A stretch of 64,000 nucleotides of DNA from Anaeramoeba flamelloides (GCA_027625915.1 JANTQA010000008.1:7185501-7249500), one strand, 5' to 3'. Positions 12,501-25,815 are shown, numbered from the stretch's first letter. Numbers and translations: made by a program. Notes: generated by a model from the letters alone, not told the origin.

Positions 12501-13909
12501 AATTTTTTATTTTTTTCATAACCTTTCTTAGATTGCCAGGGCCTATCAACACCCCCAACCATTGTAATTAAAATATCCCATAACAATTATTTATCCAAGA
12601 AAGGAGAAAAAGATTAACTTTCATATTCACCCCCTTAAAATTGAAAACATACATTACCTACACAATAAAAAAAAAGGTACATTAATAAAGTGGGCGAAAT
12701 TTTTTTATTAATTTTATAAAACGTAATAGAGATCTTAAGTAAAACTGATCAAACTCACCTGGATTTTTCAAAGTTAATAATGGGAACATGAGCTAACACC
12801 CTCTATAAATTGTGGTTTCTAGTTTAGATGCATGTGATTATATTTTCATTTTTTTCTGGATAGTTCAAAAATATTATTTTAAAAGTCAATATTTGATTTT
12901 ACTATTATTTTCCAATTAAAAAATGATTTTTTTTAGTGAATATTCCAAAATATTACTCTAGTTTATAAGATGGAGAAAATTCTTATATCTTCACAACATC
13001 GTTTAGAAACAACATTTTTAATAGAAATTTAACTTCTTTCTTTAACCATAGAATAAAAATTTTACTCTGCTAATTTGGTTGAACAGTAATAAATAATATT
13101 CATTTTTGAAATAGGAATAAAAATTTTCATATATTAATTGGAAAATAACAGTACTACAAAGTTTGACAAAAATTGAAGAATTATCATCATTTTCTATCCT
13201 TATCATTTTAAATGTTATTTTAACAATAAAAATTTCCAGTTTAAGTCCCTTGAATCTTATATCAACAAACTAGGACCTTTTACCTTTAATCTTGATATTC
13301 AATACCCTTTCAAAGACAAAAGTGTCCAGTAAGATTTGAAATTAAGAATAAAAAATTATAAATTGTCGTTTTTCACAATAAGCCCATTTTAATAAGAACC
13401 GATGTTTTCTAAAGTACCCATCAAATAATTAAGAGTATATCCTGATTTATATCTAAATATAACATTTTAACAAATATGTAATAAACTACCAATCAACTTT
13501 TCTACCTATTTTGCCACCCCTTACTATTCACAATAAAGGATTTATTTTCAAACATTTTACTGGAATGATCTTAATGGAATTGAAATTAAGAAAATCTTTT
13601 TTAGAAACCATTGAACTAAATGACACTAAGCCCGTATTTCGATTATTGACTTTTAAAAATTCAAGAGATTTTGATGATTTTTACTAAATTTCTCACAATT
13701 AAATTTTTAATATTTGATAACAAAACTTCACCAACTTTATTTAAATGTTCATTTTTTTTTTCACAACTGTTATACCCCACCCCTTTGGAAACCCTACCCA
13801 TCAAAGAAAAATTATGAAAATGAAACTGACATTGTTCATATTTTTTTGACCAAACTTGATTCCAAAAATTTTTATACAATTTAAACGTTTGAAGAATAAT
13901 AATACCACA

Positions 13910-14392
13910 AATTAAATTTAATTTGGAAATAATTTTTATTTTACAAACAATTTCATTTTATGTATTTTTTTGTTTTTTTTTCATTTCCTTTGCCGCAGTT
14001 ACCCAATCTGCTTCTTTGGGCCTGTTTTTTTTAATTGTTGATAGAAGGTTAATTTTTATTTGGTTCAATAGAAAAATTCACATAAAATTGGTCGATGGTA
14101 TCTTATCGTTTGATCGATCTACAATTGTTGGTGAAATTTGAGTAAATTTAAATATCTTTTTTTTTTTTGTTCAACCCATTTCATTATTTTATATACTTAG
14201 ATTTTTATTTTATTTGTTTTATATTTTTTTCTTTTATTTGTATAAAAATGATTACATCAAAAAACATTAATATTAAGCAACTAAAAGGGGTTTTTATATT
14301 ACGTTTGGAAAAAGGTCATAAATTCGGTTATTTATTATTTTTTTTACTTATTATTAATTGTGGGCATATCCAAATTTTTGGAACGGGATGTT

Positions 14393-14395
<3 letters not shown>
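13910..14395 (+). repeat. Dispersed repeat family B, copy B2
   Basis: The best-preserved comparison partner for B1. It runs from TTTTATTTTACAAACAATTT through TTGATAGAAGGTTAATTTTT and the core GATGGTATCTTATCGTTTGA to GGGCATATCCAAATTTTTGG, just before a TA microsatellite. Two short frames inside are not protein-like. Confidence 0.55.

Positions 14396-14424
<29 letters not shown>
14395..14424. repeat. TA dinucleotide microsatellite
   Basis: About 15 nearly perfect TA units directly following repeat B2. Similar TA tracts occur at 15644-15669, 19180-19199 and 55235-55254. Confidence 0.9.
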
Positions 14425-14426
<2 letters not shown>

Positions 14427-14967
14427 GATTATAAACAATGAAAACTTAAGAAAATAATACATAAATTTTAAAAAAATATTAATGTTTTTTTATCTTTGAA
14501 AAAGTTGACAGTTTTTTCAAATCAAATTATTTGGCTCGAAGTTAGAACCAGATAAATATTTGTTTTTTTTTTTAATTTACTATCTTTTAATTTTTGACTT
14601 TTTTAAATCTTTACCTAATATTAACAATATAATTGAATAAGAGACCATATATCAAAAAATTTAATCAAGTTCTGGATTAATTTTGATTGAAAAATTGAAA
14701 TTTCACAAATATTTTTATCAAATTTTTACAAACAACAAAATTCAAAAAAAAAAAAAAGTTTTTTTTTGGGTTTCGAAGATTATTTGATAATATAGGGATA
14801 ATACTAAAAAGTCGTTTTTAATTTTTTATATAAGTTTTAGTGTTGATTACCTAATATATTGTTTTTTTACCCCTTTAATTCCCACAGTATTAAATAAAAC
14901 AATTTTACATTTTTTTTTTGTTTTCAAAGTTTTATATCCCTAAATTCAATTTTTTGAAAATCAACTA

Positions 14968-15169
14968 CAGTCAGTTTCACTTATAAGGCACAAACTTTCA
15001 ACTTAATTTAAGACACAAAAAAATCTCAAATTAAGGCACAAAATTTGTAATTTTTTTTTTTTTTTTTACAATTTATTTTACTAGAATCTGAATTTTGTGC
15101 CTTAATTTGAGATTTTTATAGTGCCTTAAATTTCTTTGAAAGTTTGTGCCTTAAATTTGAAACATACTG
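14968..15169. mobile_element. Family A MITE, copy A2
   Basis: 202-bp palindromic element flanked by TA (14966-14967 and 15170-15171). The left arm begins CAGTCAGTTTCACTTATAAG with three AAGGCACAAA-like motifs. The right arm is the inverse ending ATACTG. It lies 1.0 kb upstream of copy A3. Non-coding. Confidence 0.85.
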
Positions 15170-15967
15170 TATATTAAAGTTTTAATTCTGGTCTAAAAAA
15201 TGAAATTTATTTTTCTTCTAATTTAATATTTATTGAAATTTTCTTCAAAAAAAAAAGTAAATTTTAATTTAATATATTTATTTATTTATTTTTAATTTTC
15301 ATAAAAATAACAAGTTTATTTGATCGTTATTATTAATAAATCAATTTATTGAATTTTGAATTATTATTATTCTAATAAAATTCAACATTTGAAAAATTAT
15401 AAAAAAAAAATCTTTATAGAAAATGTAAAAATGAATAATAATTACTTTATTCCAATAACAAAAAAATACATAAACCAAACTATATAAACAAAATTACTTT
15501 AACTTTAAACTATTTTGACTTTTTATTTTACTTTAAGTCTGGATTAAAGACTAATAAGAAAATAAACAAATTATTACATAAATATCATTTTAAAACGTTT
15601 ATTTTAAACTTTAATAAATTGTAGGAAATATGGGGCACTAAGGGATATATATATATATATATATATATAATGCACTGCCGAGTAAAAATCTATTCCCAAT
15701 TTTAGAAATTGAAAAAAAAAAAAAAACCACGAGCCACAGGTTTGCAAAATTTGAAAGATTTAAGTAAAATGCTTGATTTAACAACCATCTTTTAAATTAC
15801 CAAAAAACCTAATGACACTATATAATTATTAATTTGGTAACACAATTAGTAAAATAATATTTTTTTATTATGTTATTATTATTATTTTTCACCTAACTTT
15901 TTATTATAATAAATTATCTTTAATAACAAATCCCGCCTCCACTCCACTAAATAAATAAACAAATATA

Positions 15968-16164
15968 CAGTCAGTTTCACTTTTAAGGCACAAACTTTCA
16001 ACGAAATTTAAGGCACAATAAAAATCTCAAATTAAAGCACAAAATTCAAATTCTAGTAAAAATAAATTGTAAAAAAAAAAATTCCAAATTTTGTGCCTTA
16101 ATTTGAGATTTTTTTGTGCCTTAAATTTGGTTGTAAGTTTGTGCCTTAAAAGTGAAACTGACTG
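15968..16164. mobile_element. Family A MITE, copy A3 (best preserved)
   Basis: 197-bp palindrome. Both ends match well (CAGTCAGTTTCACTTTTAAG and its inverse ending GAAACTGACTG), flanked by TA at 15966-15967 and 16165-16166. Arms contain AAGGCACAAA, a CAACGAAATTTAAGGCAC block and AAATCTCAAATTAA. The good end match suggests it is the youngest copy here. Confidence 0.9.
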
Positions 16165-18013
16165 TACTTGTCAAATCTATTTTTTCAAAAAACGATAAAA
16201 AAATAATAAATATGATTATACTTTCCAGAATTTAGTAACTCAAGTCAAAATATTGATTTTATATAATTCTTTTGAATTCTAGAAAACATATTACACAAAT
16301 AAATACTAATAACACTGTAAAACACCCACGAGTATATTTTCATACAACTAATATATAAGTAGATATTTTCAACAAAACAAAGATATTGGTTAATAAAAAT
16401 GCATCTGTTAATAGATAATAAAAAAAATCCATAAAAACCTTTATAATGAATTAGATATTTAATATTTTGAAGAGTAGGCTATAATGTATGAAAATAAACT
16501 TTTTCAGACAACGAATCACATTTTTTTTTGAAGAAATAGAACATACTCAATGTATTGAATTAATTATTATTTATAAAATAAATTTCCAATTTTGAGATCT
16601 AATGATTATTTTTAATTTAGTAAAACTTTTTATTTCTTTTTTTTTTTTTTAAACTTCAATTCAATTAAAAAAAAGTTATAAAACTACAAATTAACTTAAG
16701 GTAAATTGAGGCTTTTAAATTTCTTTTAAATTTCTTACACTTAAACATGAAAAAATCTTTATGTCAAAAATTTTACTTTTCCTAAGAAATTGTGTAATAT
16801 TTTACTCTGGAGTTCTAATTAAAGCGTCAAACAAATTTTTTTTAACATTTTATATTTTTTTGGAAAATTTTAAGTTTTTTCAAGTATTTCTATTATAAAT
16901 AGCAACTCTACCCTAAAATTTTTTCGTTCTCTTATTTCTAAACAATGGTTATGTTAAATTATACTTGTAAAAAAAGCAGAATTTTCATTCAATGCAGGGT
17001 AAATTTGAGTAGTATGGTTTTTATATTGATTAATAAATCAATTTGAACTGTGGTTTTTCTTTCATTTAATGATTTTGAAAACTATATAATAGTGGTTCTC
17101 AACTTAAAAAGATATTTTTACAAATAATAAAATTCTATTTAGAAAGTATAGCAATGGTTAAAATTCTTTGGAATGACTTTAAATGCAGAATTTATACATA
17201 TGTGTGTATATTATACATGAATACTCCATAAATGACAGCCGATATATCTCTTAAAGTAGGCTCGGAACATATTTTTTTTTAAATTTATAAGTTATACAAT
17301 AATCCTATTAATATCAACTGAATGCCAAAATGAATTTTGATTGTTTTCGACTATTAACAAAAAACATAGATATTTACAAAATAAGAAATTCATGATAGTT
17401 TAACTTTCTATCATTATCCGATTTAAGGTTTTAAAAAATAATTAAAAATAAAAAACCCATTTCAAAAAACCAAATTTATTTCAAAACAGTTCATTTGTTT
17501 ATACTAAAATAATTTTTACAATTTATATTTTTTTTTTAAAAATGTGATTTTAGTTATAACTAAAGCTTGTAAAAACAAAATACCCACAAATTCACAACCC
17601 TGAAAAAAAATTTCAAAAAAAAATATTAGTAAATGCTAAATTAACATTCTTTAATAATTTCAATTAGAATAAACACTATTGGTTAATAAAAGATATTTGA
17701 TCAAAAAATATTTTTAAAGATATTTAACAATTTCAGTTGAAAGATACTATTTTCCAGTAATTTGTTTTTCAATTTTAATCTTTAAAAAATTTGAAAATTT
17801 TTTTCTTCTAGTTAAGAAGTCATTTCATTATATTTTAAAAGTATTTTAAAACTTACAAATATCTTTCAAATGGGGAATCAATTATCTGAACTATTTAAGA
17901 AATATTTCGTATCTTCAATTGGAAAAAATTTTGTTTTTTTTTCTTGATTTATCCTTTAGTTTTTTTTTATTTTTTGCAATGAAGCGAAAATTATATAAAT
18001 TTTCGGTTTGTTC

Positions 18014-18014
<1 letters not shown>

Positions 18015-18046
<32 letters not shown>
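18015..18046. repeat. Poly(A) homopolymer, 32 nt
   Basis: Uninterrupted A run in intergenic DNA. It is not next to a recognisable retrotransposed gene copy, so there is no evidence that it is a retroposon tail. Confidence 0.95.
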
Positions 18047-18048
<2 letters not shown>

Positions 18049-19355
18049 ATCATTAGGTTTTTTTTTTATTTATTTTTGAAATAAAAAGAAAATTGATTAA
18101 ATTTTCTTTTCATTTCAAAAGTTTAAAAAAAAAAAAAACAGCCAATAACTTTCTCAGAATTTTAAAGAAAAAAAATCTTTGATTCTACCCATTTCTTTTG
18201 GATTTCGAAAAACATAGACACTTCGTGGACACTTTCAAGATTATCGTCATCAAAATAATAGAGTAAAATCTATGAAATAAACTAAATTCTTTTCAAAAAG
18301 TAAAATAAAAGCTTGTAGTCTCAGTATATTTATCACCAGATATTATAAATCCCTATTTGAGTTTTTTTCATGATAAAAGTTCCATCAAAACTATTTGTTA
18401 TTACTTATTTCAAAAAAATATCCTAAAGTTGAAAATTAAGAAAAATTTATTGTCACAATCATTTTATAAAGTTTTAAACCAAAATAGAAAACACCATTTT
18501 TTCTCAACCAGAAACTTTTAAAAATCACCCTACTACCAACAATAATGTATTCAACAGCTCCAAGATTTTTAAGAACTGGAATATTGATGTGCTGTGAATA
18601 AAATCTATTAACAATTATGAAATGATAATTGAAATATTAGTTTGGATAAACTTTTTTTTTTCAATTTTATTTTATTAATACTAATGCTGGATAAAGCCAA
18701 ATTTACTGTCTTACTCGTACAGTTCCACATGGTGACCAAAGACGGATATGGCATTTATATATATCCAAGAATTATCCTTTAAGCTTAGATCAGTATTAAA
18801 AAGTAAAAACCAATTTAATTTTCTTGTTTTTTTAAAAACTGACAAATTTTTACAAATAAACTGTTTTTTAAATCCAGATTTTGAAATATATAATATCTTT
18901 TCTTTATTTTTATTGTATTTATTTATTTTTTTTTTTGTCAAAAATTTAGTTTTAATATTTCAATACCTTCTTTCAACCGGAATAAACTTCAATTTCAAGA
19001 ATTTCATCATGTTTTATCTCTTTTGAACAATAAAAAAAATCAAGATCTGATCATCATTTCAGATAGAACAAGAGAATAAAAAATCCAATTGTTAATTAAA
19101 TCCAGATAATAGGTTAAAATTAAAAATATAGGGTTAATGCAAGACAATAAATTTAACAAATAAAACAGATAATAATAATATATATATATATATATATATG
19201 TATATCTATAGAGATATAACCATTCAAACAATATAACAAAAATAAAAAAATAATATAAAAAAAAAATCCAAAAAATAAAAATATTTTAAAAAAAATCTCG
19301 AAAAAATAGGCAAAAAAGATTTATAAATTTTCAAAAAAAAAAATATAACAAGATT

Positions 19356-20804
19356 TCAATAAAATTTTATTACATATGAAATTAAAGCATTAATTAATTG
19401 ATCTGTCTCTTCTGGATTATTTTTTGAATATTTATTTATGAGCATGATCACAATTTTGTCGCCTGATCCAATCCTTTTAAGGACAGTTGAGAGTATGTTT
19501 TGGGGGAGGTTCATTTCAATAATTTTTTTGGAAAGTTTCAATTTTGATTTTTTTTGTGTTTGCAATTCAAACAAAACATTTTCATAATTTTCAGAATAAT
19601 TCTCAATTATTTCTGAGATTAGTTGATTGGATTTTTTGATGTCAGGTTTATAAACAAACTGTTTTACAAGCTTTCTTCTTTTTCGATTCTTACTTGCAGA
19701 CAGATTTAAATTTTGATAATAATACGGAAAAACATTCTTATTTTCAGACTTGAGATTTAAATTAAAAAATCCTTTTCGATTTAAAAATGAATTATCCTCT
19801 AGTAATTGGGGTTCGTCAAATTTGGAGTCGAACAGATTTTCATCACTCAAAAGAGTATTAGTATATGTCGGGATATTAAGATCAGCATTATTGCCAGTGC
19901 TGTAATCGCAATTGTTGTTTTTCAAGTTAAAGAGAAAATTAAAATGTTCATTTTCATTCTCATGTTGAATACTCAAAAGATTATTGTCTTTCTGGTTTGT
20001 TTGTGTGTTCCCCATTTTAGTATTTAAGCTCATTGTATTCGTATTCTTATTCTTATTCTTACATTTATCCTTATTAGTATTTGTTGTCTGATTCTTGGCT
20101 TTGTCCAGATCCTTGTTCTTGCTAATGTCGTTGCTGAGAAAATCGTCATCATTCTCTTGAGATAGGAGACTATTTTTTACCTGAAGTAGCTCTGTGAGTA
20201 TTGTTTTTTCCTTTTTCGTATTGTAAAACGAAGTACCAATCATCTTTTGGGTGGTGTCATAGTTTAGTGTTATTTTGTTGTTTACAAAGTTACGGTTCTC
20301 TTTCAGAAATTGTTCGAATTTTAACCATTTTTTTAATCCTATTTTATTTCTTCTTTCGCTGCCTATGCTCTGTTCAAAATAAAAATGTTTCCCAAAATCA
20401 AAAATCTTGTTTGGCCGTGATTTGTTTGTCCATCTCTTCCTTGAGACCTTCATTGTGTTAATTGGGTTTTCAACAACAAAGATCCTCAGAGACCTCTCTG
20501 CATCCTTTTCTGTTTTGAAAAATTCTAAATAGCACTTCCAGAGTGTGGGATATATTATTTTGATTTGTTCCAATATCTCTGTTGTATTGGATGGCTTGTT
20601 TAATGATTCTAAAGCCTTGGCTAAATATTGATATCCCTTTTTACGGACAATTTTTTTTGATCTGAGGAAGAGGACCAAACTATTATCTTTTTCTTTTGGT
20701 TTTTCCTTTCGTTTACTTCTCGTTTTTCGTTTTACTTTTAGAGTTTCGTGGACTTTTTTTGTTTTGTTCCCTTTTGTTCTTTGCTGTTTCTTAGCTTTTA
20801 ACAT
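19356..20804 (-). CDS. Unrecognised basic, probably nuclear protein (482 aa)
   Basis: Intronless 482-residue frame from ATG to TAA. Residues 1-41 are almost entirely K/R/T/E and look like a nuclear or nucleolar targeting region. Residues about 55-130 (from YQYLAKALESL through EILEQIKIIYP and LW to SLRIFVVENP and RKRW) have a helix-helix-strand character that could be a small winged-helix fold of the HARE-HTH kind. That is only a pattern impression. Residues about 225-270 form an N/K/T/D low-complexity tract similar to one in the homeodomain gene. Residues about 385-482 are predicted helical and end IKFY. No catalytic motif, signal peptide or membrane span is visible. Coding is supported by frame length, by G+C above the flanks and by clustering of low complexity in one segment. 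Confidence 0.8.
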   Translation of the reverse strand: MLKAKKQQRTKGNKTKKVHETLKVKRKTRSKRKEKPKEKDNSLVLFLRSKKIVRKKGYQYLAKALESLNKPSNTTEILEQIKIIYPTLWKCYLEFFKTEKDAERSLRIFVVENPINTMKVSRKRWTNKSRPNKIFDFGKHFYFEQSIGSERRNKIGLKKWLKFEQFLKENRNFVNNKITLNYDTTQKMIGTSFYNTKKEKTILTELLQVKNSLLSQENDDDFLSNDISKNKDLDKAKNQTTNTNKDKCKNKNKNTNTMSLNTKMGNTQTNQKDNNLLSIQHENENEHFNFLFNLKNNNCDYSTGNNADLNIPTYTNTLLSDENLFDSKFDEPQLLEDNSFLNRKGFFNLNLKSENKNVFPYYYQNLNLSASKNRKRRKLVKQFVYKPDIKKSNQLISEIIENYSENYENVLFELQTQKKSKLKLSKKIIEMNLPQNILSTVLKRIGSGDKIVIMLINKYSKNNPEETDQLINALISYVIKFY

Positions 20805-23800
20805 ATGACTTTTTGATTATAATTATTTTGTAAAGTGTTCAAAAGTTTTTGTAAAAAAATAATGATGTTTTGTTTTTTTTAAATAAAAAGAGTGATTAGA
20901 AAATCTCTTAAAATATACAAAAATTCTATTATTGTTTTTTAAAATTTTTGATCTTGTCATTCATATAGATTTGTTTTTACCAGCTATTTTTTTTACATTC
21001 AAAAAAAAAAAAAAAAAATCTTAAAATATTTAGATTAAAAATTAATTGTGAAAAATAAAAAGTCTAAAAAAATTTCACTAAAGATTGATAATTCACTAAG
21101 AAAAGAAAACATATGATAAAGGTTCCAAATTATGGTTTCCTAATCTGATTAGGGTTGATAAATTCCAAAAAAAGTGACAATATTTTTGTACCTTATTTAC
21201 CCATTTGTCAAAATCGAGAGAAATTAATAATAAAAACAGTTTTGATAAAAGAATTTTTCAAAGTTCAACTTTTTTTATAAGGACTCTTATCCTTTTGTCT
21301 GTTCAAAATGTTTATACAACATGGGGTTATAAAATTTTATACAAATGTGTAAAAACAGAAAAATCTTGATGTGAATTTTTAGATTACAGAAAAGAAAGTT
21401 TCAAAATTTTTTTGGTTTTAATTCTGTTTTGGAATGAACTTGAAATAAAAATGGAGAACAACTTTGAGAAAGTTTTCGTCTTTAAAGATAATTTCTAAAA
21501 TGAGTTGATCTTCAAAATATTCTTTGATCAAAAATCTTTGTAAAACTAAACAAAAGAATTTAACTCAGGGCTGTTACACAAAAAATTTGTGACCCATGAG
21601 CTAAAATTATCATTAACTTAACTTTTAACTTGTGTTTAATTCACGTCAATTTAAAAACACTAATCCAATTTGCAAAAAAAGCTTCTCAAAAGATTTAAAA
21701 AAAGTTTTCAACAACCTTTCAAAAAGAGTTGATCAACTAATTATTTAAATGTGGATGCTCCACCTTTTGTAAAGGCTACGAAAGTATTACAGAAATGAAA
21801 AACAACTTTTTTGTTTAAGTTCTCTAAATATGTTTGAAATTGAACATAAATGTGACAAATAAAATTACTTGAATATTAAAATTTTGAAATAGCCTTTGAA
21901 AAAATAATCCATAAAGATCTAAATAATATATATTCATAACCTTTATTCTTTTACAAATTTTAACTCATACTTTTTTCCTTGCGTTGTCTTATGAAGATAA
22001 GAATGAAGATGTATTATTTAGATCTTTATGGATTAGATTTACAATGGCTTTTGAGGTTAGAACGGAATTACTAATTATAGCTAATAAAATACTTTAGTTA
22101 CCAAATTCAATACTATTAAAAATTTGTGAAATAAACCGACATTTTTTTGTTTAATTTAATAAAAATAATATTTTTCCCATTTTTTTGAAATAAAATTACA
22201 ATTTAATATTTCAATATCCCCTTAACTCTTGTTAAAATCCATTTAAAGAACCTTTTTTTTTGTTATTACGTTCTAATCATTCTATTGATAGGCTTCTTTT
22301 ATTTCTACAGTTATCCAATGTTTTGAGGATTAGTTAAAATTTGGAAATGTGCCAAATTTAAATACAGAGACTTTTTGCATCAATGGACTACTATTTGTCC
22401 AAGAGTAAATAAAAATATGGATTTCAGGTAGAAAAAAATATTTTTTGCTAATTATTTTTTATTCAAAAAATTTATCCAAGAATTTTTTAGAATCTATTAG
22501 TATAATTCTTTTTAGTAATTTAATTGAGCTTCTTAATTGAACTTTCGTAATAATATATTCCTTTGTTTGTGTTAATTTCGATTTAAGAGTGTCTGAAAAC
22601 AAGACAAGTTTGATCAAAAACACACTCTTTCTCCAGAGTTAGATCCATAAAACCTAATTTTAAGAATTCAAATCCCTTCAGAATTTTTATATTTGAGTAA
22701 AGACACCTTATTTTTATCTTTGGAAAAAAAGTTAAATATGATTTTTAATTTGAAAACCTTTCACCAAAATTAAAAGTCAAATTATTTAAAAGAAGAAACA
22801 AATTAACTCGAAAGAATAAATCCAAGAATTATTATAAGCCAAATTAAAACAAAAACAATTGATATTCCTTGTAGATCGAAATATTTTTCGTGATTATGGA
22901 ACTCAAAAAATTGACATATTTTTCAACCAATTTTTCAAGCTGTAATTTTCCTATTTATGAAATGAAATTTTTGATTACAAATACCCAAAAATATAACAGC
23001 CAACATTTATTGAAAAAACCCAAATTCATATCATGATATAAAAAATAAAGAGATTACAATTCAAATTTATCTCGAGATAATCATGATTAAATTATTTTGT
23101 GAAGATCTTGTTTTTTTTTCGACAAATAATCCAAACATTGAATAATTATCTGAGAACATAAAATTAAAATTTTTCTTAATGGAAAATAACATTATATAAG
23201 CCTATCCAATAAAAACAGGAAAAAAAAAAAAAAAAAAAAGATAATCATAAAGTTAAATAGAAGCCTGACTGATATGAAAAATCAAATCAATTCAATCTGG
23301 AAATAGATATACTTTCTAGAAAAATTTATCAAATTAATATAAATTGAGTTGAAAATTATATTTACTATCTACTTTTTATAAACAACTGTTTCAAGTATAT
23401 ACTGAAAATCTTTATCAATATCAAAATTTGATATCCAAAAGCTAGCAGGATTTCCTTGGAACAGTTTTATTATTTTTATGAGTAAAAAAGGCCAATTTAA
23501 TTTCGATAATTATCTAAATAATCATTGGTAATACCAACGTGAAAAAAATCTATTTTGATCCAGATTTCCCAAAAAATTCAAATTAAAAAATCTACGAATG
23601 TTTTTATTTCACCTTTTTCATTTTTTTTTTTTTTTTGAAAATAAACACTATTTTGGTATATTTTCTAATTGTAAATAAAATTATCAATGAAAATTATAAA
23701 AATAAATTATATCATTTTTGATTGTTTTATATCCCAAAAATTCAATATTATAACCACTTTGAAATATTATTAGATTTTTACATTTCAAATGAATGATATT

Positions 23801-24814
23801 TATATTTGGATTCAATTTCCCAAACACAAATAAATTTCTATATTTGAATATTAATTGGTAGTAATTAGGAATTAAAGTACTTAATAGCCACAATTAATGA
23901 AAAAAAAAAAAAAAAAAATCATTTTTATTATTTACACTTTTTAATTTTTTTTCATATTCCCTTTTTTAAGTTATTTATTTCCCAACTCTTTTGGAGTTTT
24001 AAAGTGTTTGGTGAAGGTTAAAGGTAAAAAAATCATGATATAATCTTTTAAAATTTAATCATTTTAGATCTTGTATGAATTAGACTCAAGTTGAAAACAA
24101 TTGAAGTGGACCAAATTGAACTTTATTTCCTATCTAAAGATTTGTTCTAAGAACGGGTTTAAGACTACTGTATTAGTATCTTGAGAAAACAAAATTTTCG
24201 AAACTTGTGAAAAAAAAATCACAAAAAAAAGGAAAAAACTAATTGGAAAATATGGTTAAGGGGGTTTAATAACAAAAATATAGTTAAATAAATAAATTAA
24301 ATAATATTATCAAATTTCCATACTTTGAAAAATAAATTGCAAAAAAAAATATCATCGAAATTTTTCTAAATATTTTAGAATTTGTGAGATATATGTTGTG
24401 TATAGAAAACATTTTACACTTGAGTTAGTTGGTATAATATAATTATTCTTTGCAATTTTTTTTTTTTTTCAAAAGAAAACATAATACACTAATTAAGATG
24501 GATTCCAAAGACTAATATACAATCACTTTAAAATATAATTCAAGTTTTATATCACTTTGAGTTTTTTTCTTTTCTAGGAAATGATTTATATGAAGGATCA
24601 TAAATGAGTAAAAAATTTCAGTACATTTTCCTAATATATCTTTTAAAAATTGAGTTTTCAAAAAACAGTTCGAAATTTGTGACTCTATTTTTAAAAAGAA
24701 AAAAGAATATAAATTAATGTTTTTTTTTTGATTTATAACACTCTTTACACTTTTCAAGGTATACTCTAAATTATCTAATATAGTATAAATATTTTTTTTT
24801 AAATATTAGAATTC

Positions 24815-25384
24815 TTGAAAATATGGAAATTAATTTTTTTTCAAGATAATTATTTGAGAAAAAAAAGATTGTGTTTTATGATTAATTACAAAAAAAAAAA
24901 ACGAACAAAATTATTATTCGCTTGCTCAAAAAAACAAAACAAAAAAAAAAAACAACAAGAAATTCCAATCAAATATAAAATTATACCTTCTAAAAAAGAG
25001 GGTACAATAAACCAACTGATTTACCGGTTAAATTGCCATTATTTTAATTTTGATCTTTTAAAAAATGATATTTCAGAAAACTAAATGAAAATTTCATCCA
25101 ATTTATTTTACAACAAATACTATTATAAATATTTTTTTTTGCCACTTCTGTTGCATATTTGGGGTCTATTATATGTTCGAATTAGACTGAATAAAAGTTA
25201 CTACAATTATATAATCAATATAACTTTTAAGTCATATTTTTTCCTCAAAAATACCATTCACATACAAAAAAAAACCAAATTTAAGCCAAATAAGCTGGAT
25301 TCTAAGAAACCGATTCAAAAAAAAATCAAATTCCCGAAAAATATAATTAATACTATTTTTTTTTTGTGTTTTTTTTTTTTATGA
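24815..25384 (+). pseudogene. Possible decayed RasGEF N-terminal-like coding segment
   Basis: One frame open for 570 nt apart from a single TAA at 25082-25084. Around 25000-25055 it reads KEGTINQLIYRLN then FNFDLL. This resembles the start of a RasGEF N-terminal domain (G-T-hydrophobic-x-x-L-I-x-x-L, then F-D-x-x-F/L-L). What follows does not continue the expected leucine-tyrosine-arginine block, so the resemblance covers only about 25 residues. A poly-K region precedes it. It could be a scrap of a gene, an exon with undetected splice sites, or chance. Confidence 0.22.
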
Positions 25385-25639
25385 TATAATTTTACAGATA
25401 GTTAATCATTTAAAAAACTCCTAAGCTAAATATAAAAACTTTAAAAAACTATTTTGTAATAATTTTCTAACATATGACTTAAGATTTAGTCAATTTAAAT
25501 ACTTTATATATGAAGCCAATTACCTTAAGGATTAGAAAATACTATTATGAAACCAAAAACATCAAATTATTTGTATACTTGAAATTATTCACATATTACT
25601 AAAATATGTAAATTAAATAAATTTTGTTCCAGTCAAAGG

Positions 25640-25815
25640 TACCCAACATTTTTTTTCAAATATCAGAATATTTCCATATAAATGAACTTTGGAGATTGTT
25701 AAGAAATAATTCAAACGATAAAAATCAAAGAATAGTTGATAAAAATGAAATAAAACTAATAAATCAAGAAAATGTATTAAAAATTGAAAAACTAAAATTC
25801 TTAGGTTCATATTGA
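25640..25815 (+). pseudogene. Possible reverse-transcriptase scrap (LINE-like)
   Basis: The frame ending near 25815 reads EIKLINQENVLKIEKLKFLG then SY. This resembles the conserved LINE reverse-transcriptase segment ending in K-Y/F-L-G. Only about 35 residues support it, and no neighbouring RT motif was found. Confidence 0.25.

Larger units (their letters stand above)
9690..19355. other. Intergenic, repeat-rich, no gene seen
   Basis: About 9.7 kb with no supported gene. Contents: repeat copies F1, B2, A2 and A3; TA microsatellites at 14395-14424, 15644-15669 and 19180-19199; and a 32-A run at 18015-18046. Open frames up to about 90 codons are K/N/I/F-rich and lack domains. Some overlap the repeats (the 12346-12558 minus frame lies in F1, and the 13923-14403 frames lie in B2). 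Confidence 0.65.
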
